Below are positions 19,130 to 31,551 of a DNA stretch of 64,000 nucleotides, piece by piece. Each line of letters starts with the position of its first letter. The stretch's first letter is position 1. The DNA comes from Cherax quadricarinatus. Lineage: Eukaryota; Arthropoda; Malacostraca; Decapoda; Parastacidae. Made by a program: the position numbers and the translations under genes. The DNA lies in contig NC_091369.1 in assembly GCF_038502225.1 (NCBI RefSeq), positions 9,550,305 to 9,614,304 on the forward strand. The letters run 5' to 3'. Below the pieces are notes generated by a model, which ran no database searches, had not been told where the DNA came from, and saw nothing but the letters and a program-made list of their open reading frames with translations.

Positions 19130-19265
19130 ACAGGTAGCATCACAATAAGAGCACAATCAACAGCAGCAGTACAATCAACAGTAATGGCTATAGCAGTTCC
19201 AGCAGCAAAATTAAGAGAAACGTCAGCCACCGTAGGAAGACCAGCACTACCAAAAGCAGCACCCA
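19130..19265. repeat. CAG/CA-rich low-complexity tract
   Basis: Irregular AGCAG/ACAATCAACAG repeats. They keep a minus frame open at 19009-19314 without a protein signature. Confidence 0.5.
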
Positions 19266-19350
19266 TGGGGGTCCTCCCGCACCGCCACTTTAATATCCGC
19301 AAAACCACAAACACCCTCCAACCCAGCTATAATATCCCCCTATCGCAAGG

Positions 19351-19638
19351 ACAACACCTACCATAACATCATTAGTGGTAATTAACCATCACAACACCTA
19401 CCATAACATCATTAGTGGTAATTAACCACCTCAACTACCATAACATCACTAGGGGTAATTAACCCCCATAGTACCTACTATAACATCACTAATGGTAATT
19501 AACCATCACAACACCCACCATAATATCACTAATGGTAATAAACCACCACATCTACCATAACATCACTAATGGTAATTAACCCCCACAATACCTACCATAA
19601 CGTTACTAGCGGTAATTAACCACCACAACATCTACCAG
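19351..19638. repeat. Minisatellite, about 40-bp unit, seven copies
   Basis: Each unit contains ACCATAACATCA, then TAGTGGTAATTAACC, then a short CA-rich spacer. Units drift in the spacer and in the central ATTAGTGG. The first two units are almost identical, which suggests recent duplication. Confidence 0.9.
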
Positions 19639-19639
19639 C

Positions 19640-19785
19640 GCTTGATCATCCAGGTTGTAATGGCTATATGGGACTACGGACTGCTACCACCAAGAGTTTG
19701 GTTAACCAGGCAATGAACTGGGATGCCTAGCCCAAAAGCGGACTAGGAAGGTAGAACCCTCGAAACCAGTCACAGATATGCCACA
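19640..19785 (+). mobile_element. CR1-like LINE tail remnant
   Basis: GCTTGATCATCCAGG.TGTAATGG then TTTGGTTAACCAGGCAATGA and a CTCGAAACCAGTCACAG end match the LINE tail family. No coding frame is left. Confidence 0.45.
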
Positions 19786-20079
19786 AGTATGTTTGTCACA
19801 ATGTAACAAATGTCCTGGGAAAGCGAGGAGTCTTGGACCCTTTTTTTTAACGTGTTCTCTCAAGTGTGAAAATTGCAATCCTGATCTTCCGGAGGGGAAT
19901 TTTACATTTATACTTTTCAATCTTGTAAAGTTACTTCATTGTGCCAATTTGGAACTAGCCTATCTGCACTTTCTACTACCATTACTACCACTTCCACTAC
20001 CCGTCTTACCACTACTTTGTCTTCCTCTCTTGGTCCCGTCCCTATCCCCCTCGCCAATATATACTGGCTCCCTCACTGT

Positions 20080-20190
20080 GTTAGTGTGACTTTGTAAATG
20101 GTCAAAGTCGGGCCGAAATGTCGTCCTAAGCTTCTATGTGCGGGTTATTTGTGTATTGTTCCAATCACGATATTGTGCCTTTTTCTCTCT
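20080..20190 (+). mobile_element. Penelope-like end, second type
   Basis: TGACTTTGTAAATGGTC then a GGGCCGAAATGTCGTCC stretch and ATTGTTCCAATCACGATATT parallel the minus-strand sequence at 16425-16530. The stem II bases are altered. Confidence 0.45.
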
Positions 20191-20640
20191 TTTTGAAAAA
20201 AAAAAATATATAATGGGCTTGACCTTGGAAGACATTAGGACACATTACCACAAACACATTAATAAAAGAATGTAAAAAAAAAAAAGACAAATTTCTTTGT
20301 GCCAACCACAAAGAAAACAAAATGCTTCAAAATTAAGTTTCCTAACAATGGGGAAGAAATGTTGAAAAAAAATTACACAAGTCAAAGATGGATGGAATGA
20401 AATCAAAAGCAACTATATATACCAAAATTATTGGAAATTCGAGAAACTCGAACAAGAAAATCTAAAACGGAAGAGAGGAGACCTGGAAGACACAAACTGT
20501 TATTCTACGAACATACAATTACAAACAGGTAGTAATTGCATTTACGCAGATGAGTGCCATGTAATGGAAATGAAAGCAACAGCAACACTAAATAATGACT
20601 GCGTGATAAACTAGTGTAAGAAGAATGTCTAGGAAAACAG
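20190..20640. other. AT-rich, no recognised feature
   Basis: A-rich runs (about 20197-20207, 20275-20286) and no supported ORF. Confidence 0.45.
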
Positions 20641-20720
20641 AGAGCTGTTCCAGTGCAGAGATGTTCCTCGACGCTGGCGAGGGCTCTTGATCTAAGAAAT
20701 TGGAGTTACCCTCTTCTTGC
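20640..20720 (-). repeat. Dispersed repeat (CAAGAGCCCTT family)
   Basis: CGACGCTGGCGAGGGCTCTTGATCTAAGAAATTGGAG is the reverse complement of blocks at 58885-58925 and 40475-40530, and is shared with 50350-50470. Confidence 0.5.
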
Positions 20721-20850
20721 TTAGATCAAACTTGACTACTTTCAACTCGTCGGGTGTTAATAAAGCTCATGGGCATAACGTTTCTCCGTGATATTTAACA
20801 AATAATAACAACATACAATAATGCTTGTTGTGTTGTCAACACATGTTGGA

Positions 20851-21594
20851 TCAAACTTGCCACGTGCACCTTACCTTTGATATACCTTTGAAGAATTTCG
20901 AGAATATATCTACTCTGAGCCCGGCCATGGGCCAGGCTCGTCTCGTGCTCGCCTGGTCAACCAGGCTGTTGCTGCTGGAGGCCCGCTGCCCCACATATCC
21001 ATCACAGCCTGGTTGATCTGGCACCTGGTGAAGATACTTGTCTAGTTTCCTCTTGAAGACTTCAACGCTTGTTCCAGCAGTGTTTCTGATATCTTCTGGT
21101 AAGATGTTGAAAAGTCTGGGACCCCGGATGTTGATACAGTGTTCCCTTATTGTTCTCACCGCACCCCTGCTCCTCACTGGGTTTATTTTACATTTCCTCC
21201 CATATCTCTCACTCCAGTATGTTATGACAGTGTGCAGATTTGGGACCAAGCCCTCGAGTACCTTCCAGGTATATATTATCATGTACCTCTCTCTCCTCCG
21301 CTCCAATGAGTACATGTTCAAGACTTGCAGGCGTTCCCAGTAGTTCAGGTGCTTTACTGGCTCAATGTGAGCCGTAAACGATCTCTGTATTTGTTCCAGC
21401 TCCGATATTTCTCCTGCCCTGAACGGGGCCGTCAGTACCGAGCAATATTCTAAGTGAGAGAGCACTAGCGATTTGTAGAGTGTCACCATCGGCATTATTT
21501 CCCTTGTTTTGAAAGTTCTTACCCACCCCGTCATCTTCCTGGCTGTCGTGATCTTTGTCTTGTTATGGTCTTTAAAAGAAAGGTCCGCCGACAT
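20851..21594 (-). pseudogene. LINE reverse transcriptase, C-terminal region
   Basis: This 247-codon frame begins MSADLSFKDHNKTKI, the post-palm region of a CR1/Jockey-type RT. KMTGWVRTF, LYKSLVLSHLEYCSVL and FRAGEISELEQIQRSF follow. YWERLQVLNMYSLERRRERY, VLEGLVPNLHT and GPRLFNILPEDIR come next, and the C-terminus is FKRKLDKYLHQVPDQPGC. No catalytic YADD box is included, so it is not an enzyme by itself. The frame is intact over its length, suggesting a fairly young copy. The Met is internal to the parent protein. Confidence 0.75.
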
Positions 21595-21650
21595 AATTAT
21601 TCCTAGGTCTTTTACGTGTTCCTTACGTTCTATTTGTGTGGTGTCTAACT
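20851..21650 (-). mobile_element. CR1/Jockey-like LINE, best-preserved 3' part
   Basis: This is the reference copy for many fragments in the window. It includes the C-terminal RT region and tail, with similarity extending slightly upstream of the frame start. The 5' part of the element (endonuclease and RT palm) is absent. Confidence 0.75.
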
Positions 21651-21716
21651 AAACAAAAGCAGATAAAAGCGAACCTCTGTTTCACCCATGATCAGTTGTA
21701 AGGGCTCTTCTGTCCC

Positions 21717-21830
21717 CGCAAACCGGCCTTGGGACAGACTTCCTTGTTGACCATCTGATCAACCAGGCTGTTGGAGCTGGTGACCCGCACGCTCACATAG
21801 CCATCAGAATCCGGTTGATCGGACACGTTG
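21717..21830 (-). mobile_element. CR1-like LINE tail remnant
   Basis: GACCATCTGATCAACCAGGC then TGTTGGAGCTGGTGACCCGC then CATAGCCATCAGAATCCGG is the reverse complement of the tail. Only about 110 bases are left. Confidence 0.5.
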
Positions 21831-22929
21831 TACGTTCTTTCTGTCTATCGCCAGACGATGACCTGTTTCCACTGTGGTCCGGCCTGGAAATCAAGGGGGG
21901 GGGGAAAGAAAGAGAAACATCAAGAAAGAGAGAAGAGCACCCGCCACTCACTGTTGTAAAGATGGTCAGCAATTTGTTTTTTCATAACTATAATACAGAC
22001 GATAGACTGATGCCAACTGGATTAGGATAGATGTAGTTATGGAAGGAAAATGTGATGTAGGGATGTTTTAGTGATAAAGGGAGGTGGGCGTGACCAACTT
22101 GTGGGTGGTATAGAAAGGTGGGCGTAACCCAGTTGTTGATGGTGGTGTTGGGAGGCGGGCGTGTCCGGGGAGGCGTGAGAGGTAGAGGGAGACCTGGTGG
22201 TGGTGATTCACACTAACCATCGATCGTTGTAGTGGTGGTACCTCGGCGGTGGTGCTAGCATCAACACTACAAGCTAGTGATCACAATAAAGAAAAAAACT
22301 GTATTCAAAACTCAGTGGCTAGACAGGGTTTAAAGATGAGAGGAGACGAATGGCAGCGGAACCAGACGGACATATGAAACAAGAAAGTATTTCTATATTT
22401 TCCGCAAAGGAACTAGGTGGGCGCAGGCACAATACACAGCTTCAAGCACAAGTATGATAAAGCTCTGGAAGAGAATCAGCAAAACATATGACGGGTTATG
22501 TACGTATGCACACTTGACTATGTTTACATAAGCAATGTTGTATATAAGAATGCATGGATGTTTATTTGTGCATATGTATACATATGCCTAGATATACGTG
22601 AAAATGTAACGCAGGAAAGAAAGATGCATCAAAATTTACACTGAAAATCCTACAAGGATTCGTCCCAAATCTGCAAACATAAATCATTATAAATTAGTTC
22701 ACCAAATAATACAGCAAATTATCCAGAAAAGTCCCCCAAACCGAGTTATGGGAGGAAATGTAAAATAAACAGTGAAAAGTAGGGTTGCTCTAAACACAAT
22801 ATGAGAACATTACATCAATATCAAAGGCCTCAGACTGTAACATCGTTTCAGAAAGATGTCATGAACGCTACGTGAACAAGTGCACATGTAAAGAGGAACT
22901 CTACAAGTACCTCCGCCAAATGCCACTGT

Positions 22930-22930
<1 letters not shown>
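21831..22930. other. No recognised gene
   Basis: A purine-rich patch (about 21890-21950) and a GGTGG-rich patch (about 22080-22260). No protein family signature in any frame. Confidence 0.45.
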
Positions 22931-23925
<995 letters not shown>

Positions 23926-23929
23926 GGAG

Positions 23930-24045
23930 TTTCGAGAGCTTCCACTTCCAAAGACCAGTCATGGACCAGGTTTGTCTGGTGCTAGCCTACTCAACCAGGC
24001 TGTTGCTGCCCCACATATCCATCACAGACTGGGTTATCTGGCATC
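23930..24045 (-). mobile_element. CR1-like LINE tail remnant
   Basis: CATGGACCAGGTTTGTCTGG then CAACCAGGCTGTTGCTGCC and CCACATATCCATCACAGAC is the reverse complement of the tail, as at 20930-21010, with a short deletion. Confidence 0.55.
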
Positions 24046-24710
24046 ATAACTCACGGAAATGAATTCACAAAGAAAGCAATAGGTACGATTTTACCAAGAG
24101 GGTTAATATGAAGAAAGAAAACGGAGAATATGGACGAGTGGAGCCGAGGATAAGTACACTAAGATCAAGGACTTAAAAATCGTGAACACTTGGTCATTCA
24201 ATGACTATATAAACGACATTTATAACTAGAGGGCCAAGTATTATTCAAACCCTCCCCTTTCCCCAACTGAACAGGATACCAAACATGAAACTTGAGGAAA
24301 ATGATGTAAACAAGAATCCTGGAGACAGCATCACACACACACACACACACACACACAAAATTATAGGGGATTTCAAACACAGAAAAACTGGCAAGAGAAG
24401 TTAGACAAACATGCTGGACTAGTAACAGAGCAAAACTAATGGAGGATGGAGGTAGCAATGTAAACTTTACACATGCACGTAGCTACAAGAAAGGTGGAGA
24501 TGGGCCAACAATACGACCCAATATTTAATAAATCAAATAAAGGCAAAATTGGCTAATTAATATCATTAGGTGCAAAGTATCACAGTGCTAAATTCTGATT
24601 ACCCAGTAAAGAAAGGAACTCATATTTACAGAGTACACTGACTTATGTCATTCGGTACTCTTAATCAAAATTTGGTATATGTACACATACTAACACTTAA
24701 AAAAAAAAAA
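24046..24710. other. No recognised feature; short (CA)n
   Basis: A (CA)n run lies at 24332-24356. No supported ORF. Confidence 0.45.
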
Positions 24711-24714
24711 GGCA

Positions 24715-24835
24715 AATGACAAGCACACCTAGAACACAAAGGCACAATATCATGACTGGAACAATGCACAAATAACCCTAACGTAGAAAAACACTATGAC
24801 GTTTCAATCCGACTTGTACCATTAACTATGATGTT
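24715..24835 (-). mobile_element. Penelope-like end, second type, decayed
   Basis: GGCACAATATCATGACTGGAA then TGACGTTTCAATCCGACTTG and TACCATTAAC is a diverged form of 16425-16530. The hairpin arms no longer pair. Confidence 0.4.
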
Positions 24836-25905
24836 TACTGAGGAAAATTTTCAATTCCTCTATAGAGAAAAATGAGGAAATAGAGCGGAAGTTTAATGCA
24901 AGACCGTAATAATGTCAGATCTTTCAAGTTAAGTTTTCAAGAAGGTTGATAGGTCCAGCCCTAGTAGCCGGTAGAAAGAGATGGATCCATGAGCTATAAA
25001 CGATCCCTGCAAATATAACTAACAGAGTACAAACATGACCCCTCCCTCCAACACTCCGCCACACCCACTCCCATAAATCCTAATACGACTACGTACTTCA
25101 CTCACGCAACTCCTTCGCAACAAGATCTTCAATTAAATAATAAAGATACACATAGCTGGGGAAATCTATTCATTCCATTACAACTAAACAGTTATGTATA
25201 AAATTCACCAGCCTAAGGAACATACACCAGCACACAAAGAATGATTTAAGTCTGCACAACGTATGTCAAATCTATGCTTGAAAGTGAAGCACCTCTATAG
25301 AGATGAACACCTGATCGAACACGTTCAGAAGCATGAAAAGCCTAAAGGTTTGCAGCTAGTCCTAATGCAAAGAATTCAGAGGAACTGACACAGCAAATGA
25401 ATCGTTCTATTCGCACAAACCAATGCAGAGACCAGGAAACATATGCTAGAAACTAGTAAAATAATTTTGACCTTCCTACATCAATTACTTTGCATCTTTG
25501 GAAATAAAAGAATAAGAGCTTGTGCAATAACACAATGTAAAATTATCTAAAATCACAAATTTCAAACAAAAATTAACTTTATTACACTAAATTAATTCTC
25601 ATCCGTTAAAAAATCATCGAATATTTAATAAAACGTTACTACATATACCTCAAGCAATTAAAAAAAATATATTTCGCTAAAAAGGGTCAAAACTGTCGAC
25701 AGACAGCTAAATGTTAAAATCCTGGTGGGATAGATCTCATACTCGCATACTGTAATTACGTACTCCGTATGAGAGCAAGAAACTTGGCTGAGGGTGCACA
25801 GTACTTCCAATAAAAAACGGGCGCGAAGAGAACAGTACGCGAGAGCTTGGTGTCAGTGATCTCCGACTTATCAACGCCCTCCCTTCGTGAATAAGAGGAA
25901 TTAGT
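24836..25905. other. AT-rich, no recognised feature
   Basis: No long frame and no recognised repeat. Confidence 0.45.
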
Positions 25906-25909
25906 AACT

Positions 25910-26055
25910 AATCTCTGGCTGGGTTGTGGTTCGTACGTTGGACTGTAAACGGGCAGTTGTAGCAGCTTAATTTATCATGCCTTTATCCACCAGGAGGATT
26001 TTTCTGGGACAGGGTTTCAGGGGGCGCTGACCCCCCGAAAGCATCCTTCATGTAT
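25910..26055 (+). mobile_element. CR1-like LINE tail remnant
   Basis: GGTTGTGGTTCGTACGTTGGA then CCACCAGGAGGATTTTTCTGG and GGGGCGCTGACCCCCCGAAA are the family tail in plus orientation, with the frame lost. Confidence 0.55.
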
Positions 26056-28030
26056 CCAGTTCAACAGTACACAAGTCACAGGAGTATCTGCAGCAGATGG
26101 CTATGGGTAAGGTGTGTATGTCTGATTCTCAATCTAAAGATATATCTTGTTGTAAGGCCAATTGCCTTATAACAAGTATCTGTGAAACCCTGTATAATTT
26201 GTTGCTCGTCTGTAGGATCCGTCGGGTCATCTAGAGGGAAAATAACAGATTTAACCATAAAGGAGAGAACCGTGGAGGAAATGTTGATTTGGAAAAAAAA
26301 AAAGGCAAATTGGATAGTGCAAAAACGGGCAGATGAATATTTAACTTAAACAATTAGAACCCAAAGAGTAATAGTGAATAAATTAAAATCTGACTGTCTT
26401 AGTTAAAATCTGTTCAAGGAACAGGGCTCGCTCTAATTCTCTCTCATTTTCATTTCCAACAGACACAAACTACAGCACCATATAGATGAAACTAAAATTT
26501 GTATGCAACTGGCTTCCATGGAGGACAGAGCAAATCTTAAAGCTTGTATAAGCCAGGTCTTTCAGTGGGCCACAATAAGCAATGTGATATTCAAAGGGAA
26601 CTTGTCTGTACCAACGCAACAGACAGAGGATGGGGTTAATGTTAGTATCCCCTTTCAGAGACTATATTCAATGTCTATATAAACTGAGCTAAAACATCCA
26701 TTATCATTTTGTGGACAATAATTCATTCTACAATAAATTATTAGAAATTAACGCAACAATTATAAAGCTTCATGATGGTATTATCGGTTGCTCTTTAAAA
26801 AAAAAATATCTTAATTTTCAACTTATTTCACAACTGTCTTTTAAATGTTAGGTGATATGTACTGGAAGGCTTTCTCATGTAAACTTTGTCTATAGTGAAA
26901 CACGCCTTGACGTGCCTCGGGCAACAGGTGAACCTAACAATAATTACCACTTTTACCAGAGGCCCCTCCCTTGCAACAGTTATCAAGGCTCACAAAACTC
27001 GCCACGATAACATTTTATTACTGGATTCTCAACATTAACTTCTCCCTGTAAAATTGCAAACACTATTTTTGTTACAATAGATAAGTTAAACGTACAAAAT
27101 CGAAAAAAAATTAACTACAAATAAAATGGATGGAAGGCCATATGGTGGGTGAGACGGAGGAAACTTTCAAACATACACGGCTGTCACTCGTGCAGTCAGA
27201 ATCGCTGTCTTCAGTAGCTCGCTCAATACCCGAGTCATAATGTCTATTATATTTTTTTACTCAATCCTTCGTCATCGAAAAAGTTTCAATAATCATATTA
27301 GGCCACTTGAAAAAATATTCAAAATATTTCAATAAACTTATTTTACCTTAATTTTATGACGTGATATTTGACGTTAATTCATAACACTTCCAACCTTTCA
27401 AATCTTGTCTAAGTTACGTTTGGTGACTAATTTAGATTAGTCTATTAGGTTACATTAAAAAAAAAACATACAACAAACAAGCAAATTAGCGAAAATGGTC
27501 AACGAGGTGTCAAAGAAAAAAAAAGTGAATAATTCAAATCTGAACGTTCTTCCACTAGTGGTGCGAAAATAACTGGATCTTAAGGGGACGCCCTCCCACT
27601 CTCCCCACCCTGTGTACACAATTCGCGCATCACCTTTCATCTCCCTCTCTTACAACACACTCAGCGTCCTGCTTCCCTTATCTACCTCCACCATCCATTC
27701 GATCACATGACTGCATACCTCTTTTAAATTTCAAATAACGGCTTAGTTTCTTTGCACATGGAATATTTTGTTCATAAATTCATTTAGAAATATCAACCAA
27801 ATAAAAATGAAACTGCAATTTATTTATAGTGCAAATGAGTCAAGAGTATATTTTGTGATTATATGTCTTAGTCTCAAGCTTAATTAATGTATTTCGGGTA
27901 CTTTTCTTTTTAGAAGAGTTTGATACAAACTTTTGGCAACCATTCAGCAGTGGTGTTACCCTGCAATTCTCGTCAGTGCTACAACAGCTGTTGTTCTGTA
28001 AGGTTATTCCCGCAAGCATGCTTCGTGAAT
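26056..28030. other. AT-rich, no recognised gene
   Basis: Nearly 2 kb without a repeat I can name. Several oligo-A runs (26294-26304, 27459-27468) and one CT-rich patch (27590-27660). No protein family is recognised. Confidence 0.45.
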
Positions 28031-28541
28031 GTGGTCTCGCCAAATTCTCACCTTCAGTTGATTACTGCTGAAATTCATGATTATTACACCCAGAAAGTAT
28101 GCAAGTATTTCAGCTCTTAGAAAAAAAGCTGATTTGAGTGTCAGTCAGATCACGGATAATTTGAGCCTTGCAAAGTCAACTGTTAGTAGGATTCTGAAAA
28201 GAGCTGACTATACTGGTGATTGTGGAGCGCTGCGTCGAGGAACATGTGGAAGAAACTCAAGAAAACACCTCAAGATGACAAGGTTATCATATTAAATAGA
28301 GCGAATAATTCCAAGAAAACCAGCAAAGATCTAAAAAGAGATTTGGCATCTTGAAGTTGGCAGACTGCTGCTATGAAGAAAAAACGGCTACAGTGGTCAC
28401 TCGAACACAAGGGGTGGACGACAGATGAATGGAGAAACATTATATTTTCAAATGTGGCGCATTTTGAAGTATGTGGACACAGATCAGTGATAGTGAGACG
28501 GAGCAAAGTCAACCTCTTCGAAATGGACACATTCAACAAGC

Positions 28542-28578
<37 letters not shown>

Positions 28579-28890
28579 ATTATGTTCTAGAGTTGTTTTA
28601 TTGCTAAAGACTCTGGACGGTTTGTTATTGTTGAGGGAACGATAAACAGTGAGAAATACAATTTCATTTGCTTCCCATTGTGGACAGACTTTCCTAAAGG
28701 CGATGGCATTTTCCAGCAAGATATTGCTCCATGCCACACTACCAGAAAAAATGCTGACATTCTTCGAAGAGAGTGGGCTAAGCGTTCTAAACTCTCCTGA
28801 CCTCAACCCAATAGGGAATCTATGGGCAATAACCAAACGCAGGATCACGAAAAAGGATTGTTCAACTGTGGAGAAGCTGAATGCTGCAGG
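28030..28890 (+). pseudogene. Tc1-like transposase, dead
   Basis: Broken relics of a Tc1/mariner DDE transposase lie in several frames. The N-terminal helix-turn-helix region (SALRKKADLSVSQITDNLSL, STVSRILKR) is at 28077-28230. DDKVIILNRANNSKKT lies near 28276-28323. RLQWSLEHKGWTTDEW and NIIFS are at 28385-28450. SPDLNPI is near 28794-28815, then NLWAITKRRI. The usual catalytic Asp in FSDES reads Asn-Val (FSNVA) and the usual Glu in NPIENLW is Gly. The middle is shortened, frames shift repeatedly, and a poly-A run (28544-28576) interrupts it. It stops at an RTE LINE junction near 28887. Confidence 0.8.
28544..28576. repeat. Poly-A run inside the transposase relic
   Basis: An uninterrupted run of about 33 A, encoding false poly-Lys or, antisense, poly-Phe. 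It may be an expanded A-rich coding stretch. Confidence 0.9.
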
Positions 28891-28983
28891 CACTGTACTT
28901 CCCATCTCCAGGACTCAAGTCCGGCCTGCCGGTTTCCCTGAACCCCTTCATAAATGTTACTTTGCTCACACTCCAACAGCACG

Positions 28984-29601
28984 TCAAGTATTAAAAACCA
29001 TTTGTCTCCATTCACTCCTATCAAACACGCTCACGCATGCCTGCTGGAAGGCCAAGCCCCTCGCACACAAAACCTCCTTTACCCCCTCTCTCCAACCTTT
29101 CCTAGGCCGACCCCTACCCCGCCTTCCTTCCACTACAGACTGATACACTCTTGAAGTCATTCTGTCTCGCTCCATTCTCTCTACATGTCCGAACCACCTC
29201 AACAACCCTTCCTCAGCCCTCTGGACAACAGTTTTGGTAATCCCGCACCTCCTCCTAACTTCCAAACTACGAATTCTCTGCATTATATTCACACCACACA
29301 TTGCCCTCAGACATGACATCTCCACTGCCTCCAGCCTTCTCCTCGCTGCAACATTCATCACCCATGCTTCACACCCATATATGAGCGTTGGTAAAACTAT
29401 ACTCTCATACATTCCCCTCTTTGCCTCCAAGGACAAAGTTCTTTGTCTCCACAGACTCCTAAGTGCACCACTCGCTCTTTTCCCCTCATCAATTCTATGA
29501 TTCACCTCATCTTTCACAGACCCATCCGCTGACACGTCCACTCCCAAATATCTGAATACATTCACCTCCTCCATACTCTCTCCCTCCAATCTGATATTCA
29601 A
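28984..29601 (-). pseudogene. RTE LINE RT, C-terminal part (copy B)
   Basis: The 205-codon frame starts MNIRLEGESMEEVNVF and matches residues 75-278 of the copy A frame almost exactly. It includes FRYLGVDVSADGS and LRWFGHVERM. It is separated from the upstream RT frame by an in-frame stop: GATGAATGA at 29596-29604 replaces the GATGAAAGA-type codons seen in copy A. A single base change would account for it. Confidence 0.85.
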
Positions 29602-30777
29602 TCATTCATCACCTAATCTTTTTGTTATCCTCATAACCTTACTCTTTCCTGTATTCACCTTTAATTTTCTTCTTTTGCACACCCTACCAAATTCATCCAC
29701 CAATCTCTGCAACTTCTCTTCAGAATCTCCCAAGAGCACAGTGTCATCAGCAAAGAGCAGCTGTGACAACTCCCACTTTGTATGTGATTCTTTATCTTTT
29801 AACTCCACGCCTCTTGCCAAGACCCTCGCATTTACTTCTCTTACAACCCCATCTATAAATATATTAAACAACCACGGTGACATCACACATCCTTGTCTAA
29901 GGCCTACTTTTACTGGGAAATAATTTCCCTCTTTCCTACATACTCTAACTTGAGCCTCACTATCCTCGTAAAAACTCTTCACTGCTTTCAGTAACCTACC
30001 TCCTACACCATACACTTGCAACATCTGCCACATTGCCCCCCTATCCACCCTGTCATACGCCTTTTCCAAATCCATAAATGCCACAAAGACCTCTTTAGCC
30101 TTATCTAAATACTGTTCACTTATATGTTTCACTGTAAACACCTGGTCCACACACCCCCTACCTTTCCTAAAGCCTCCTTGTTCATCTGCTATCCTATTCT
30201 CAGTCTTACTCTTAATTCTTTCAATAACAACTGTACCATACACTTTACCAGGTATACTCAGCAGACTTATCCCCCTATAATTTTTGCACTCTCTTTTATC
30301 CCCTTTGCCTTTATACAAAGGAACTATGCATGCTCTCTGCCAATCCCTAGGTACCTTACCCTCTTCCATACATTTATTAAATAATTGCACCAACCACTCC
30401 AAAATTATATCCCCACCTGCTTTTAACATTTCTATCTTTATCCCATCAATCCCGGCTGCCTTACCCCCTTTCATTTTACCTACTGCCTCACGAACTTCCC
30501 CCACACTCACAACTGGCTCTTCCTCACTCCTACAAGATGTTATTCCTCCTTGTCCTATACACGAAATCACAGCTTCCCTATCTTCAACATTTAACAATTC
30601 CTCAAAATATTCCCTCCATCTTCCCAATACCTCTAACTCTCCATTTAATAACTCTCCTCTCCTATTTTTAACTGACAAAACCATTTGTTCTCTAGGCTTT
30701 CTTAACTTGTTAATCTCACTCCAAAACTTTCTTATTTTCAACAAAATTTGTTGATAACATCTCACCCATTCTCTCAT
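29602..30777 (-). pseudogene. RTE LINE reverse transcriptase (copy B)
   Basis: This 391-codon frame holds the RT fingers and palm. GGKAAGIDGIKIEML (108-122) is followed by CIVPLYKGKGDKRECKNYRG near 150-170. Then come DEQGGFRKGRGCVDQ, FMDLEKAYDRV (the first catalytic Asp), GLRQGCVMSPWLFNIFID and, near the end, LLFADDTVLLGD with the catalytic FADD. The order and spacing fit RTE/BovB-like elements. It ends at KRLGDE, where a stop splits it from the C-terminal frame. The N-terminal endonuclease is in other frames upstream. The catalytic motifs are all intact. Confidence 0.88.
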
Positions 30778-31285
30778 TTGCTCTCTTTTTACATTGCTTC
30801 ACCACTCTCTTAACCTCTCTCTTTTTCTCCATATACTCTTCCCTCCTTGCATCACTTCTACTTTGTAAAAACTTCTCGAATGCTAACTTTTCCTCCCTTA
30901 CTACTCTCTTTACATCATCATTCCACCAATCGCTCCTCTTCCCTCCCACACCCACTTTCCTGTAACCACAAACTTCTGCTGAACACTCTAACACTACATT
31001 TTTAAACCTACCCCATACCTCTTCGACCCCACTGCCTATGCTCTCATTAGCCCATCTCTCCTCCAATAGCTGTTTATATCTTACCCTAACTGCCTCCTCT
31101 TTTAGTTTATAAACCTTCACCTCTCTCTTCCCTGATGCTTCTATTCTCCTTGTATCCCATCTACCTTTTACTCTCAGTGTAGCTACAACTAGAAAGTGAT
31201 CTGATATATCTGTGGCCCCTCTATAAACATGTACATCCTGAAGTCTACTCAACAGTCTTTTATCTACCAATACATAATCCAACAA
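30716..31285 (-). pseudogene. RTE LINE endonuclease-RT linker (copy B)
   Basis: The frame begins MLDYVLVDKRLLSRLQDVHV, then GATDISDHFLVVATL. This is the last part of the apurinic-type endonuclease, with the SDHFLV motif that supplies the catalytic His. A Lys/Arg/Glu-rich linker follows. It overlaps the RT frame, so a frameshift lies near 30720-30780. Confidence 0.8.
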
Positions 31286-31322
31286 ACTACTGTCATTTCG
31301 CCCTACATCATATCTTCTATAC

Positions 31323-31535
31323 TTATTTATCCTCTTTCTTAAAATATGTATTACCTATAACTAAACCCCTTTCTATACAAAGTTCAATCAAAGGACTCCC
31401 ATTATCATTTACACCTGGCACCCCAAACTTACCTACCACACCCTCTCTAAAAGTTTCTCCTACTTTAGCATTCAGGTCCCCTACCACAATTACTCTCTCA
31501 CTTGGTTCAAAGGCTCCTATACATTCACTTAACAT
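31323..31535 (-). pseudogene. RTE LINE endonuclease fragment (copy B)
   Basis: The 70-codon frame includes VIVVGDLNAKVG, the GDxN active-site motif of exonuclease-endonuclease-phosphatase nucleases, and then NGSPLIELCIERGLVIGNTY. A break near 31290-31330 separates it from the linker frame. The first half of the endonuclease is missing. Confidence 0.8.
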
Positions 31536-31551
31536 CTCCCAGGGAGACTAG

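Larger units (their letters stand above)
28887..31545 (-). mobile_element. RTE-type LINE copy B, nearly full coding
   Basis: Longest RTE copy in the window. Minus-strand order 5' to 3' is endonuclease C-terminus (31535-31323), linker (31285-30716), RT (30777-29602) and RT C-terminus (29601-28984). Three breaks separate the frames. Both ends are abnormal. The 5' end is truncated inside the endonuclease and abuts a piece of RLE-type LINE. The last 150 or so bases of the 3' UTR present in copy A are missing, replaced by Tc1 sequence at 28887. Confidence 0.85.

Noticed and set aside
30124..30754. Plus-strand frames of 86 and 156 codons
   Set aside because: Antisense shadows of the RTE reverse transcriptase, whose minus-strand motifs are clear.
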